A model generated the notes under the pieces. It was not told the origin of the DNA. It did not search any database and was given only the letters and a program-made list of their open reading frames with translations. From Melioribacteraceae bacterium (GTDB lineage: Bacteria > Bacteroidota > Ignavibacteria > Ignavibacteriales > Melioribacteraceae), in the NCBI GenBank assembly GCA_021739765.1, contig JAIPBD010000027.1, positions 1-49,561 of the forward strand: a DNA stretch of 49,561 nucleotides. The letters run 5' to 3'. Made by a program: the position numbers and the translations under genes. How positions within the stretch are numbered: the first letter of the stretch is position 1; each line of letters opens with the position of its first letter. Of the stretch, positions 8,066 through 17,126 are shown piece by piece.

Positions 8066-8876
8066 TAAAACTAATTTCTAATCCAAATTTTTCTTCGATT
8101 AATTTCAGCACTCCTTGTTTTTCCAAAAATCCAATTCCCGATTGTTTTAATTTTTTACTAACATCATCAATGCTTTCGGTTATAAAACTAATTTTAAAGA
8201 ATCTATTAGCCGATTTATCAACATCTGATAACAGTTTTAATTCATCTAAAGTTTGATCGGTGATAAGTTCAAATAATCCCTCGTAGTTACTTTTATATGA
8301 ATTATGGAAACTTATTTGCCCCACTTGTTTTGCAGAATTGATATGTGAACAATATTCGATATGATTATTGTTTTCGGATTTATAAGCGATAAAAAATATG
8401 GGGTGGAGATCAGAATTGACTGGAAATGAAATTATCTCAGCATAACCGTAACTTGTATTAATGAAATTTATTTTATTATTGTTCATCACAGATTTAAGTT
8501 TTTCCGCCTCATCCAATTCAGCCAATCGATAAGCTATAAACGCGGTCGTGCCTTCGCCGGATTCTTTAATTAAATCATAATACCATTGCGATAATTCATC
8601 CTTTGGTTTCGAAACTGAAAGCAGCTCAATCTCACTCCCATCGCAAAACTCTATTAATTTATTGCTGATTGAATTCGCGTGCACTCTGCCGGATTTAATT
8701 GTAAAACCCAAGGAGTTAAAATACGCGGCAGCAGAATCTAAGTCTTCCACCGCAACTACTAAGTGATCAAATGTCAATAAAATTTTATTTTCAGATTGGG
8801 CAGAAGTTTGTGCAAAGGAATGATTAAAAATCATCATGAATAAAAGCAAAACTATATATTCATTTTTTTTTGACAT
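8049..8876 (-). CDS. Exported glyoxalase-like (VOC superfamily) protein
   Basis: This encodes 275 residues. A signal peptide ending at NHSFAQ precedes FDHLVVAVEDLDSAAAYF and LGFTIKSGRVHANSISN. That is the beta-alpha-beta-beta-beta opening of a vicinal-oxygen-chelate fold, close to the Glyoxalase_3 type, with a second half from about residue 170. DHLV supplies the usual first-strand histidine. Substrate is unknown, and an exported location is unusual for glyoxalases. The last codons overlap, in another frame, sequence homologous to the DUF4143 ATPase, so the final residues may be recombination-derived. The start at 8876 gives the full signal peptide. It is divergent from the YgjV-like gene, with only 25 nt between the starts. 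Confidence 0.7.
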   Translation of the reverse strand: MSKKNEYIVLLLFMMIFNHSFAQTSAQSENKILLTFDHLVVAVEDLDSAAAYFNSLGFTIKSGRVHANSISNKLIEFCDGSEIELLSVSKPKDELSQWYYDLIKESGEGTTAFIAYRLAELDEAEKLKSVMNNNKINFINTSYGYAEIISFPVNSDLHPIFFIAYKSENNNHIEYCSHINSAKQVGQISFHNSYKSNYEGLFELITDQTLDELKLLSDVDKSANRFFKISFITESIDDVSKKLKQSGIGFLEKQGVLKLIEEKFGLEISFRKSEE

Positions 8877-8901
8877 ATTAGAAACAAAAATTTTTGAGAA
8901 T

Positions 8902-9528
8902 ATGACAACAGCTGAAATATATGAAATAATTGGTTACGCGGGTTCTTTGCTCGTGGCGGTTTCCCTAACTATGAAAAGCATTCTAAAACTTCGAATCTAT
9001 AATCTTATAGGCGCGTTATTATTTACCGTCTACGGGATTTTGATCGGCGCTTATCCCGTGCTTGCCGTAAACGGTTTTATCACAATAGTAAATATTTACT
9101 ATTTGATTGATTTATTTAATACCCATGAAAAATTTGATTTGATAGAAATTATATCCAAAAATGACGGTTTGTTGCAAAAATTTGTTGAGACTTACAACGA
9201 AGATATTAGAAAGTTTTTTCCAAAATTCAATTCCGGTCTTCTTTCGGAATTAAAGTGCATCATGATTTTTCGGAACCTTATTCCAACAGGATTTCTTTTG
9301 TATAAACTCACAGAACCAAATACCGCGTTCATCGAAGTGGATTATGTAACACCTGATTACCGAGATCTAAAAAATGGAAAATTTTTATTTATAAATGAAT
9401 CTGATTTTTTTAAAACTAATGGAATTAAAAAGGTTATCACACAATCGTATCATTCAAGTCACAAGAAGTATTTACTGAATGTGGGGTTTGTTGAAAATAA
9501 TGGAGCGTATAGTTTAGAAATAACATAA
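8902..9528 (+). CDS. YgjV-type membrane protein with C-terminal GNAT-like domain
   Basis: This encodes 208 residues. The N-terminal 80 residues contain three hydrophobic helices resembling the YgjV inner-membrane family (IIGYAGSLLVAVSLTMKSI, then LRIYNLIGALLFTVYG). The rest is soluble. It contains IEVDYVTPDYRDLKNGKFLF, split here by the sense of the fold into strand IEVDYV and loop PDYRDLKNGK, which resembles motif A of GNAT acyltransferases, and ends with YLLNVGFVE as a late GNAT strand. It is therefore a membrane-anchored acetyltransferase-like protein of unknown substrate. The ATG at 8902 is chosen: the longer frame from 8836 lies inside the divergent gene and lacks the conserved start. 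Confidence 0.65.
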   Translation: MTTAEIYEIIGYAGSLLVAVSLTMKSILKLRIYNLIGALLFTVYGILIGAYPVLAVNGFITIVNIYYLIDLFNTHEKFDLIEIISKNDGLLQKFVETYNEDIRKFFPKFNSGLLSELKCIMIFRNLIPTGFLLYKLTEPNTAFIEVDYVTPDYRDLKNGKFLFINESDFFKTNGIKKVITQSYHSSHKKYLLNVGFVENNGAYSLEIT

Positions 9529-9556
9529 AAAAGGCGCTCGATTGAACGCCTTTAAT
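9527..9556. terminator. Bidirectional terminator
   Basis: AAAGGCG (9530-9536) pairs with CGCCTTT (9547-9553) around a 10-nt loop, with A-rich and T-rich flanks. It sits directly after the YgjV-like stop and before the aldolase stop on the other strand, so it can end both converging transcripts. Confidence 0.75.
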
Positions 9557-9578
9557 AAGAGCAAATTATTCGAATTAA

Positions 9579-10610
9579 TTAAACACCCAAAGTAGTGCCT
9601 TCACCTCGAAGATCTTTTACCGCTTGAATTACTCTTTCTTTTATTCCGGTTTCTGCTTTTTTCAGATAACCGCGAGGATCGTACATTTTTTTGTTTCCGA
9701 CTTCACCGTCAATTTTCAAAACACCATCATAATTTTTGAACATGTGTTCAACTATCGGACGGGTAAAGGCGTATTGGGTGTCAGTATCAACGTTCATTTT
9801 AACAACGCCGTAATCTAAAGTTTCGCGAATCTCTTCGAGTGAAGAACCGCTGCCGCCGTGGAAAACTAAATCGAATGCCGCTGCTTCACCATATTTGGCT
9901 ACAACCGCCGCTTGACCTTCTTTTAAGATTCCCGGTTTAAGTTTTACATTTCCGGGTTTGTAAACACCATGAACGTTTCCAAAAGTTGCCGCGAACATAT
10001 AACGCGCGCCTTCAACTTGGGAAAGTCGATTATATACCTCAACCATATCTTCAGGAGTTGTATATAATTTTTCTGCAGGAGCATTTTCATTGCTCACGCC
10101 ATCTTCTTCTCCACCGACAACACCGGCTTCAACTTCAAGAATAATACCTAGTTCAGCGCATTCTTTTAATAATGGAACAGCGATATCCATGTTTTCGTTT
10201 AATGGGAGTTCACTTCCATCAAACATGTGCGAATTAAAAAGTGGTTTTAATCCGGCTTCAACTCTTTTACGTGATTCGGCAATTAGAGGACGTAAGAAAG
10301 AATCTACTTTTCCGGGTTGGCAATGATCAGTGTGAAGCGCGACATTTATATCATATTGATCGGCGATAAAATGTATAAATTGAGCAATCGCAATCGCTCC
10401 GAGCGCGGCGTCATTTACTCCAATTCCGGAAGCGAACTGACCACCGCCGGTTGAGACTTGAATTATTCCGTCACTTTTCGTTTCCGCAAACGCTTCTAAA
10501 ACACCATTAGAAGTGATCATACTTGTTACATTGATTGCAGGATACGCGAATTTATTCTTTTTCGCGTTATCCAACATCTCGCAGTATTTTTCGTAATTTA
10601 CTACAGGCAT
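9579..10610 (-). CDS. fba: Class II fructose-1,6-bisphosphate aldolase
   Basis: This zinc enzyme cleaves fructose-1,6-bisphosphate to dihydroxyacetone phosphate and glyceraldehyde-3-phosphate in glycolysis and gluconeogenesis. The 343-residue protein is of the E. coli FbaA (class IIA) type. Visible landmarks are PAINVTS, the metal-site segment VALHTDHCQP, the EVEAGVVGGEEDG block, the later zinc histidines in FGNVHGVY and VFHGGSGS, and VKMNVDTDTQ. GGAG lies 6 nt upstream of the ATG. It stands alone between two plus-strand genes and shares the terminator at 9527-9556. Confidence 0.97.
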   Translation of the reverse strand: MPVVNYEKYCEMLDNAKKNKFAYPAINVTSMITSNGVLEAFAETKSDGIIQVSTGGGQFASGIGVNDAALGAIAIAQFIHFIADQYDINVALHTDHCQPGKVDSFLRPLIAESRKRVEAGLKPLFNSHMFDGSELPLNENMDIAVPLLKECAELGIILEVEAGVVGGEEDGVSNENAPAEKLYTTPEDMVEVYNRLSQVEGARYMFAATFGNVHGVYKPGNVKLKPGILKEGQAAVVAKYGEAAAFDLVFHGGSGSSLEEIRETLDYGVVKMNVDTDTQYAFTRPIVEHMFKNYDGVLKIDGEVGNKKMYDPRGYLKKAETGIKERVIQAVKDLRGEGTTLGV

Positions 10611-10689
10611 AGTTTCTCCATTTGTTTATTATTCTAGGACAAAAATAGAGAAACATTTTTTATCGGACAATCTTGACACTTATTATTTT

Positions 10690-11412
10690 ATGTTCACAAC
10701 AGACTTCCTGCTAATCGCACTTATTATCTTTTTTTCTTCGTTTTCAATGGGATTTTCCGGATTCGGGTTTGCTCTGATTTCAGTTCCATTAATTTCTTTA
10801 ATTGCCGGAATAACCTACGCATCCCCGCTTTCCGCTTTAGGAGGAATAGTTGTTAATCTTTTTCTGGTTCTAAAATTTCGCAAAACCATTAATTTCAAAG
10901 AATTAACTCCTTTGTATATAAGTTCGTTTATCGCGATACCAATCGGTGTTTATGCATTATCCAACTTAAATCTAGATTTTTTACGAGTAGTTCTCGGCTG
11001 TTTTTTGATTGTTTACCTGCTAATCTCTGTTTTCAATTTATTGCAAATCAAAAATGTAAATGATAAGTGGAGTTATCTCGCGGGGTTTTTATCCGGTTTA
11101 TTTGGTGGATTGTTTAACACCAACGGCCCTCCGGTATTGATTTACTTTTTACTGAAGGGTTATAATAAAGAAAAATTCAAAGCATCAATTGCCGGATACT
11201 TTATATTTAATTCGATAATTATTATATCATGGCATGCGATTGGAGGAATTACAACTCAAAAAATCTTTGTGGATTTCTTGCTTTTAATTCCGGTGATTTT
11301 ATTCGGAACTCTTTTGGGCTCATTCCTTTTTGGCAAAACATCTGATAAAATTTTTAAACTTATTGTAGAAATTCTTCTATCGGTAATTGCCCTAATTTTG
11401 ATTTTTAGTTAA
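10690..11412 (+). CDS. TSUP-family anion permease (TauE/SafE-like)
   Basis: This encodes 240 residues with about eight hydrophobic helices. The two family repeats are visible: SMGFSGFGFALISVPLISL near residue 15 and SGLFGGLFNTNGPPVLIYFL near 135, with the GxxNTNGPP signature of TauE/SafE (TSUP) transporters. These export or exchange sulfite, sulfonates or other small organosulfur or organic anions; the substrate here cannot be told. It is divergent from the aldolase gene and ends 4 nt before the convergent HisN-like gene. Another member of the family lies at 14662-15411. Confidence 0.85.
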   Translation: MFTTDFLLIALIIFFSSFSMGFSGFGFALISVPLISLIAGITYASPLSALGGIVVNLFLVLKFRKTINFKELTPLYISSFIAIPIGVYALSNLNLDFLRVVLGCFLIVYLLISVFNLLQIKNVNDKWSYLAGFLSGLFGGLFNTNGPPVLIYFLLKGYNKEKFKASIAGYFIFNSIIIISWHAIGGITTQKIFVDFLLLIPVILFGTLLGSFLFGKTSDKIFKLIVEILLSVIALILIFS

Positions 11413-11416
11413 GATG

Positions 11417-12187
11417 TTAATTGGACGAATTCAATATTTTTATCACTTCTTCATGTATTGAACCCGAAGTCGCAACTATACTTTCCTTCTCCATCGGATC
11501 GCCGCCTTGATAGTTTGTTATTGTTCCCCCTGCTCCTTTGATAATTGGAATCAACGCCAGCTTATCCCAAAGATTCATGATCGAATCTATCATAATATCG
11601 GCAAAACCTGTCGCGACAAGATAATATCCGTAACAATCGCCCCATTGTCTGTAAAGTCTTACGTTTCGCATTAAGTTTTCAAATCCTGATAGATTTTGAT
11701 ATCGCTCTATATTTAAATGATCTGTTGTTAAAAGAACTGCGGAAGCCAATGAATCACATCCCCTTACTTCAACTTTTCTCCCGTTTAATTCGGTAGAGAT
11801 TCCATCACCAATTAAAAATTCATCAAGAATCGGTTGATTAAAAACACCGAATAAAGGTTTACCGTTTTTTTGCAATGCTATTAATGTGCCGAATGTTAAA
11901 GCACCGCAAACAAAACTTTGAGTTCCGTCAATCGGGTCAAGAACCCAAACATACTCCGCATCTTCATTCAAGTTTGGAAATTCTTCTCCGATAATCCCAT
12001 GATCGGGAAATCCTTTAATAATTAATTCACGCATTTTTTCTTCCGATTTTTTATCGGCAATCGTCACGGGCGATTCGTCTGCTTTCCTATCAATGTTAAT
12101 ATCTGTTCTAAAATATTGTTTAATCACTTTCGCGCTTGTTGTTGCAAGCACTTTTGAAAATTCTTTAAATACCCTTAATTCGTCCAT
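11417..12187 (-). CDS. hisN: Inositol-monophosphatase-family phosphatase, probably histidinol-phosphatase (HisN type)
   Basis: This encodes 256 residues. Metal-binding motifs of the IMPase fold are all present: GEEF (about residue 67), DPIDGTQSF (about 83-91) and a late MNLWDKLALIPIIKGAGG. The WGDCYGYYLVATG segment is typical of HisN-type histidinol-phosphate phosphatases, which make L-histidinol in histidine biosynthesis. Inositol-1-phosphatase or another sugar phosphatase activity cannot be excluded. One oddity is that the usual WD[VY]AA in the last motif is WDKLA. An AAGG site lies about 8 nt upstream of the ATG. No other his genes are nearby. Confidence 0.75.
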   Translation of the reverse strand: MDELRVFKEFSKVLATTSAKVIKQYFRTDINIDRKADESPVTIADKKSEEKMRELIIKGFPDHGIIGEEFPNLNEDAEYVWVLDPIDGTQSFVCGALTFGTLIALQKNGKPLFGVFNQPILDEFLIGDGISTELNGRKVEVRGCDSLASAVLLTTDHLNIERYQNLSGFENLMRNVRLYRQWGDCYGYYLVATGFADIMIDSIMNLWDKLALIPIIKGAGGTITNYQGGDPMEKESIVATSGSIHEEVIKILNSSN

Positions 12188-12678
12188 TAGTTTACCTTAT
12201 ATACATTTACTGAGTTTTTTCTTCCATTTAAATTTACGGTACGCATATTTTCACGTCGTTCTTTTTAGCAATGATTTCAATAATAAATTCAAAACTATCA
12301 TTCTGAAACTTATTTATTTCTTTAAATATATTATAAGTCACAACAAACGATTTTTTAATTGAAGATCGGTAAATCGTTCAATTACACCACTAATCAGAAT
12401 TAGTGTCGCTCTTCCATAATAAAGAAGTAAAATGTCTAATTCAGAATAAAATACCGATATATCAAAACAAAAGACATTCAGCAAAACGGAGTCGAAAAAT
12501 TAGGCGGCGAATAAAGCGAAACAACCGAAAATTGCCAACCGGAGTATTTCGTTTTATATAATCTCCCGTTTTAGCAGTTTATCAAAATCACTTTTGGAGT
12601 TCATTATTTATCTCAAGTTGGGCAATTAAAATAGCCCTAACCGAATTATTAAACAAAACTTGATTATATTTTGCCCCT
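12188..12678. other. Intergenic stretch between divergent hisN and sua5
   Basis: These 491 bases hold no gene I can support on either strand and no known RNA fold that I recognise. The only clear structure is the hairpin at 12388-12405. The region must contain the promoters of both divergent genes, but no convincing -35/-10 pair stood out. Confidence 0.5.
12388..12405. repeat. Short perfect hairpin
   Basis: CACTAAT and ATTAGTG form a 7-bp stem around CAGA inside the long intergenic region. It lacks a T-run and could be an operator half-site pair or chance. Confidence 0.3.
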
Positions 12679-13656
12679 ATGGAAAACAGAAATTTTAAAA
12701 GATTATTAGCGAACGAGCACTCAATTAAAGAGGCTTCCGAAATGATTCGTTCCGGTGGGTTGGTCGCATTTCCTACCGAAACCGTTTACGGTTTGGGAGC
12801 TAACGGTTATGATTCAACTGCGGTTTCCAAAATATTTGAGGTCAAAAAACGACCAACTTTTAATCCACTTATTCTGCATATCGCTGAAATGAGTTTTCTC
12901 GAACAAATCGTGGATACTCAATTCAAAAATCTCCAAATCCTTTGTGAAAAATTTTGGCCGGGACCCCTTACTATTGTCCTTCCCAAAAAAGATACCGTCC
13001 CGGCAATCGTCTCTTCCGGGCTTGATACCGTGGCAGTCAGAATGCCCGATAATAAGATTGCGTTACAATTAATAAAAGAAAGCGGAGTTCCAATTGCCGC
13101 CCCAAGCGCAAATATGTTCGGGAGATTAAGTCCCACAAATGCCGATCATGTTGAGGAACAATTAAAAGATAAAATTGATTTGCTGATCGATGGCGGAAAT
13201 TGTGAAGTTGGTGTTGAATCAACTATAATTCAAATCAATAAAAGAAGCTGGAGTTTATTACGACCCGGCGGACTTGAAACTGAAGAGCTGATTGAAGTTC
13301 TAGGGAAACCGAAAAAGGGTGAATCATTCGATAATCCAATTGCGCCCGGAATGCTGCCATTTCATTATTCGCCAAAAATTCCGTTAAAATTTTTCTATGA
13401 AATGGATCGAGAAACATTGCGTGAACTTAGAATCGGAGTATTATTATTTAAAGATCGCAAATTGATTTTTGAACCGGAAATGAAAAGAGTCCTCTCTGAA
13501 AAAGGGGATTTTGTTGAAGCCGCTTCGAATTTGTTCAGATATTTACATGAAATAGAAGAAAGCGGTGTTGATTTAATTGTTGCTGAAAAAGTGCCGGAAC
13601 GAGGACTTGGTGTCGCGATAATGGATCGATTAAATAAAGCTTCGAGAAATATTTAA
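12679..13656 (+). CDS. sua5: L-threonylcarbamoyladenylate synthase (Sua5 type)
   Basis: The enzyme makes threonylcarbamoyl-AMP from threonine, bicarbonate and ATP for the universal t6A37 modification of ANN-reading tRNAs. The 325-residue length shows the two-domain Sua5 form: a YrdC-like catalytic domain to about residue 205, then the linker and Sua5 Rossmann-like domain. Conserved pieces include GGLVAFPTETVYGLGANG, the KRPTFNPLILHI segment, PGPLTIVL, VAVRMPDN, APSANMFGRLSPT and ESTII. No partner genes (tsaB, tsaD, tsaE) are adjacent. The gene converges on the serine-hydrolase gene with a 9-nt gap. Confidence 0.95.
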   Translation: MENRNFKRLLANEHSIKEASEMIRSGGLVAFPTETVYGLGANGYDSTAVSKIFEVKKRPTFNPLILHIAEMSFLEQIVDTQFKNLQILCEKFWPGPLTIVLPKKDTVPAIVSSGLDTVAVRMPDNKIALQLIKESGVPIAAPSANMFGRLSPTNADHVEEQLKDKIDLLIDGGNCEVGVESTIIQINKRSWSLLRPGGLETEELIEVLGKPKKGESFDNPIAPGMLPFHYSPKIPLKFFYEMDRETLRELRIGVLLFKDRKLIFEPEMKRVLSEKGDFVEAASNLFRYLHEIEESGVDLIVAEKVPERGLGVAIMDRLNKASRNI

Positions 13657-13665
13657 TAATAATTT

Positions 13666-14658
13666 TTAGTTAGAAGCTAATTCATTTATAATTTCATTCA
13701 TCAAATCGAAAATCGCCAATTCTGTTGCCCGGGCAAAATTTAAATTTACCTGCCATTCGGAAGTTGTTATTACGGCTGCATTTAAGTCTTTTATTATAAA
13801 AATAAACTGTCCGCCGTATCCCCAAGCAATAGCAACGTCATAGCCTAAAATTTTCGTAGTCCACCATAGATAACCATACCCGACATCTTCTAAATCAAAA
13901 TATTTATGGGAAAGGAATCTTTTTTGAGAAATAGTCTCAGCAATAAATGAAGAATCTGCGATTGATTTATTATCGATTGAGCCGTCGTTCAGAATAAGCT
14001 TTGCGATTTTTGCCAGTGAAGCTGGACTCAATTTTAATCCGGTTCCCGAATTAAAATTTCCCATTTCATCACCCGGCCAATCAAATTCTGTAATTTCTAA
14101 TTGATCAAAAAGATTTTCCATTGCAAACTTTTTAAGAGATTTTCCGCTCGCCCTTTGAATTACTGTAGTTAGTAAATTAGTTGCTCCGGTGTTGTACTCA
14201 AATATTTTGCCGGGTGGATTATCGGTGATCTTATTTAGTACATATCCAATTTTATCGCCGGCTTTAATCCAGGGTAAAAAGTCTAAGTTTTCATCCCACT
14301 CTATTCCGCTTGTCATCATCAAAATATTTTCAACCGTAATTACCGAAAATGAATTATTGGCTTCGGGTATAAATTTCTTGATCGGTTGATTTAGACTATC
14401 GATCAGTTTCTGCCGCAAAGCAACTCCGACCAAAAGTGATACAACAGATTTGGTAACCGATTGTACATTATTTAAACTATCTGAATAATTCCCATTAAAA
14501 TATTGCTCGAATTTAATTGAATCATTTTGTACAATAATTAATGACAACAGGCCATCAATATCCTCGGCATTTTCCCGAATTTCAGAGAAGTTATTCTGCG
14601 GAAAAACAAAACCTGAGATCGTCAGGAGAATGGAAAATATGCTGAACACTCGGATCAT
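13666..14658 (-). CDS. Exported serine hydrolase, beta-lactamase/PBP4-like fold
   Basis: This encodes 330 residues with a signal peptide ending around GFVFPQ. The active-site SxxK is S67-V-T-K70 (QSVTKSVVS), the second motif is Y155-N156 (FEYNTGATN), and WGYGGQF stands where the third (KTG/HxG) motif is expected. This is the pattern of class C beta-lactamase-related esterases and peptidases, not classical resistance enzymes. It probably acts in the periplasm; substrate is unknown. It begins 3 nt after the TSUP gene stop, so the two form one transcription unit. Confidence 0.85.
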   Translation of the reverse strand: MIRVFSIFSILLTISGFVFPQNNFSEIRENAEDIDGLLSLIIVQNDSIKFEQYFNGNYSDSLNNVQSVTKSVVSLLVGVALRQKLIDSLNQPIKKFIPEANNSFSVITVENILMMTSGIEWDENLDFLPWIKAGDKIGYVLNKITDNPPGKIFEYNTGATNLLTTVIQRASGKSLKKFAMENLFDQLEITEFDWPGDEMGNFNSGTGLKLSPASLAKIAKLILNDGSIDNKSIADSSFIAETISQKRFLSHKYFDLEDVGYGYLWWTTKILGYDVAIAWGYGGQFIFIIKDLNAAVITTSEWQVNLNFARATELAIFDLMNEIINELASN

Positions 14659-14661
14659 GCT

Positions 14662-15411
14662 TTAGAACAAACCCAAAAGCTTCAATGACATTATAAAAAC
14701 CGCAACCATCAAAACAATCTTGATCAGTTTTTCGCCTTTCTTAACGGCGAACTTCGCAGCCCACCACGCACCCGTTGCCATTCCCGCTGCGAGTGTCAGC
14801 CCGTAATACCAATTTATATTATCTGTAAGCAAAAAGATTAGAATTGCCGGAAAAGTGTAAAAGAGAATTATAAAAACTTTATGCATGTTTACATAGATCA
14901 GGTTCATTTTCATCAAGTATTTAAGCGATGCCATAACTATAAATCCAACTCCGACCTGGATAAATCCACCGTAAAGTCCAATCCCGATTAAAGCAAGCGC
15001 GGATTTAAAATCGACTTTTTCATTTCCTTTTTCATATCCATTCTTTTTTTTATTTGGGATCAACATTGTGAGAATTATTAAAATCATCACTATTCCGAGT
15101 ATAAACTCGAATGTTTCATTGGAAAGTTTGGTCGAAATTATTGCGCCGAGAACTGCTCCGGGTATTGTAAATAATGACATCTTTAAACTGAGACCGAATT
15201 CCGAATAATTTTCTCTTCTGAAAGAATAAATAGCTGAACCATTCTGAAGAAAAATCGCAACACGATTCGTGCCGTTCGCGATTGAGGCATCAAGCCCGAG
15301 AAAGATCAAAGTTGGGAGTGTTAAAGTAGAGCCGCCGCCGGCATTAACGTTAATAAACCCGGCTGCAACTCCAACAAAAAATAAAATTAGAATCGATGAG
15401 AGAGAATCCAA
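14662..15411 (-). CDS. TSUP-family anion permease (TauE/SafE-like)
   Basis: This encodes 249 residues of eight-helix TSUP architecture. The first repeat carries GFINVNAGGGSTLTLPTLIF and the second GLYGGFIQVGVGFIVMASL. It probably exports a small organic or sulfur-containing anion. The start is a TTG at 15411 with AAGGA 6 nt upstream; no ATG fits better, so a non-ATG start is likely. It leads a two-gene unit with the serine hydrolase. It is clearly different in sequence from the other TSUP protein of the window. Confidence 0.85.
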   Translation of the reverse strand: MDSLSSILILFFVGVAAGFINVNAGGGSTLTLPTLIFLGLDASIANGTNRVAIFLQNGSAIYSFRRENYSEFGLSLKMSLFTIPGAVLGAIISTKLSNETFEFILGIVMILIILTMLIPNKKKNGYEKGNEKVDFKSALALIGIGLYGGFIQVGVGFIVMASLKYLMKMNLIYVNMHKVFIILFYTFPAILIFLLTDNINWYYGLTLAAGMATGAWWAAKFAVKKGEKLIKIVLMVAVFIMSLKLLGLF

Positions 15412-15670
15412 AATCAGTCCTTATTCAAATGGAATTTCTTGATATTTATTCGATCAAGCTACTTTTTATGATAACTTAGATGATAATTTAATATTATTGG
15501 AAGACTAATGATGATATAATTAATTAGGAATTTAATTGAGTAAGATTGAGGTGGATTTTCTCAATTGCATGTCAGTTCAAAAAATCTTCCCCTAAGTTTA
15601 CATTTTAACAAAGATAATATTCGGTTAATTCTTATTCAAAATTCTGTTTACAATTTTAAAGGAGCGCGGT

Positions 15671-16861
15671 ATGACAAAGCAATTAGTTCTCGAAAAACAA
15701 AAACAAGCAGCCGAAATTTTAAATGAGAAAGGGATAGACCTGTGGCTAAATTTTGTCCGGGAAACCGGCAACATTAAGGATCCAATGCTTGATATGTTGG
15801 TTGGAACAGGCGCGACTTGGCAATCGGCATTCATAATAACCAAAGAGGGCGATACGGTTGCGGTAATCGGCTCACTCGAAAAAGGGAATATGGAGCAAGT
15901 CGGGACTTTTAAAGAAATTATCACATACGTTCAAAATGTTCGCGAAGATTTACAAAAGATTTTAAAACGATTTGACCCCAAAAAGATCGCAATTAATTTT
16001 TCCCGAAATTCGACTCTTGCCGATGGACTCACATACGGACTTTATCTCGAATTGATTGATCACCTAAAAGAAACGCCTTATGTTGATAGACTTGTTTCTT
16101 CGGAAGATGTAGTTGCCGCTTTGCGAGGGCGAAAATCTGACACCGAATTAGCCTTAATGAAAGAAGCGATAAAAGAAACACTTAGGATTTTTGATGAAGT
16201 TACAGGTTTTATCCAACCGGGAAAAACCGAAATTGATGTCGCGAATTTTGTTCGTTCGAAAGTTGCTGAGAGAGGTTACGGATTTGCATGGGATGAAGAA
16301 CATTGTCCCGCTGTATATTCCGGTCCCGGAACTGCAGGTGCTCATGCAGCCGCAACCGATCGAAAAATTGAAAAGGGTCACGTTATAAACATGGACTTCG
16401 GATTGAATATCAACGGTTATTGTTCCGATCTTCAACGAACGTGGTACGTTTTGCGAGACGCTGAAGAAAACGCTCCCGAAGAAGTTTTAAAAGGATTCAA
16501 CGTAATAAAAGACTCAATTCAACTTGCCGCAAAAGCAATAATTCCAGGTAAAATGGGTTGTGAAATTGATGACGTAGCCCGTAATTACATTGTTGAAAAT
16601 GGATATGAGGAATTTTCTCACGGTCTTGGTCATCAACTAGGAAGAGTTGCTCATGATGGCGGCGCATTATTCGCTCCAAGATGGGAACGATATAAAAACC
16701 TTCCATTTATTCCGATTGAAGAAGGGAATGTATTTACGATCGAGCCCCGCCTGCCAATCGAAGGCTACGGAATTGCAACAATCGAAGAGGAAGTTGTAGT
16801 GCGAGAAAACGGAGTTGAGTTTTTGTCAAATCCTCAAACTGAGATTTATTTAATTAAATAG
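15671..16861 (+). CDS. M24-family metallopeptidase (Xaa-Pro aminopeptidase-like)
   Basis: This encodes 396 residues: an N-terminal creatinase-like domain (to about 150) and a C-terminal pita-bread catalytic domain. The metal ligands are all visible in order: Asp in MDFGLNINGYCSD (two Asp), His in HGLGHQLGRVAHDGG, Glu in FTIEPRLPI and Glu in ATIEEEVVV. It likely removes N-terminal residues before proline, or acts on dipeptides, in the cytoplasm; no signal peptide is present. AAAGGAG lies upstream of the ATG, and a strong hairpin follows the stop. Confidence 0.9.
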   Translation: MTKQLVLEKQKQAAEILNEKGIDLWLNFVRETGNIKDPMLDMLVGTGATWQSAFIITKEGDTVAVIGSLEKGNMEQVGTFKEIITYVQNVREDLQKILKRFDPKKIAINFSRNSTLADGLTYGLYLELIDHLKETPYVDRLVSSEDVVAALRGRKSDTELALMKEAIKETLRIFDEVTGFIQPGKTEIDVANFVRSKVAERGYGFAWDEEHCPAVYSGPGTAGAHAAATDRKIEKGHVINMDFGLNINGYCSDLQRTWYVLRDAEENAPEEVLKGFNVIKDSIQLAAKAIIPGKMGCEIDDVARNYIVENGYEEFSHGLGHQLGRVAHDGGALFAPRWERYKNLPFIPIEEGNVFTIEPRLPIEGYGIATIEEEVVVRENGVEFLSNPQTEIYLIK

Positions 16862-16883
16862 TCTAAAATTAAAAAGAATAACT

Positions 16884-16908
16884 ATGCCGTTTCTACGAGA
16901 AACGGCAT
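16884..16908 (+). terminator. Hairpin terminator after the M24 peptidase gene
   Basis: ATGCCGTTTCT and AGAAACGGCAT form a perfect 11-bp stem with a 3-nt loop, 23 nt after the stop, followed by the moderately T-rich GTTCTCTTT. Part of it is shared with the repeat copy at 17712-17777. Confidence 0.65.
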
Positions 16909-16954
16909 GTTCTCTTTACAAATCTTTTTCAGTCGATGAATCCCTAAAGACAAA
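16889..16954 (+). repeat. Diverged direct repeat, copy 1 (left of the toxin-antitoxin pair)
   Basis: The sequence GTTTCT, about 10 nt, then GCATGTT and the core GTCGATGAATCCCTAAA (16932-16948) recurs in the same order and spacing at 17712-17777. In the 17-nt core only one base differs. Similarity fades on both sides. The two copies bracket the toxin-antitoxin genes. Confidence 0.6.
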
Positions 16955-17126
16955 AAAACGAAGACAATCTGCTATTTGGGGTCGTTCATTCATCTAATGC
17001 AATTCTACGAATGATGCTGGAATGCTACATTTTTGATTTTTAGATTCGGTTTACTCCGGACGAACGTCGCACGGGACACGACAGTTTCAGATTGAATTCA
17101 AACACCAATCACATCAGAAAGTCCGG

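Noticed and set aside
12388-12405. Hairpin considered as terminator of the hisN or sua5 transcript
   Set aside because: It lies upstream of both divergent genes and has no T-run, so a terminator role makes no sense.
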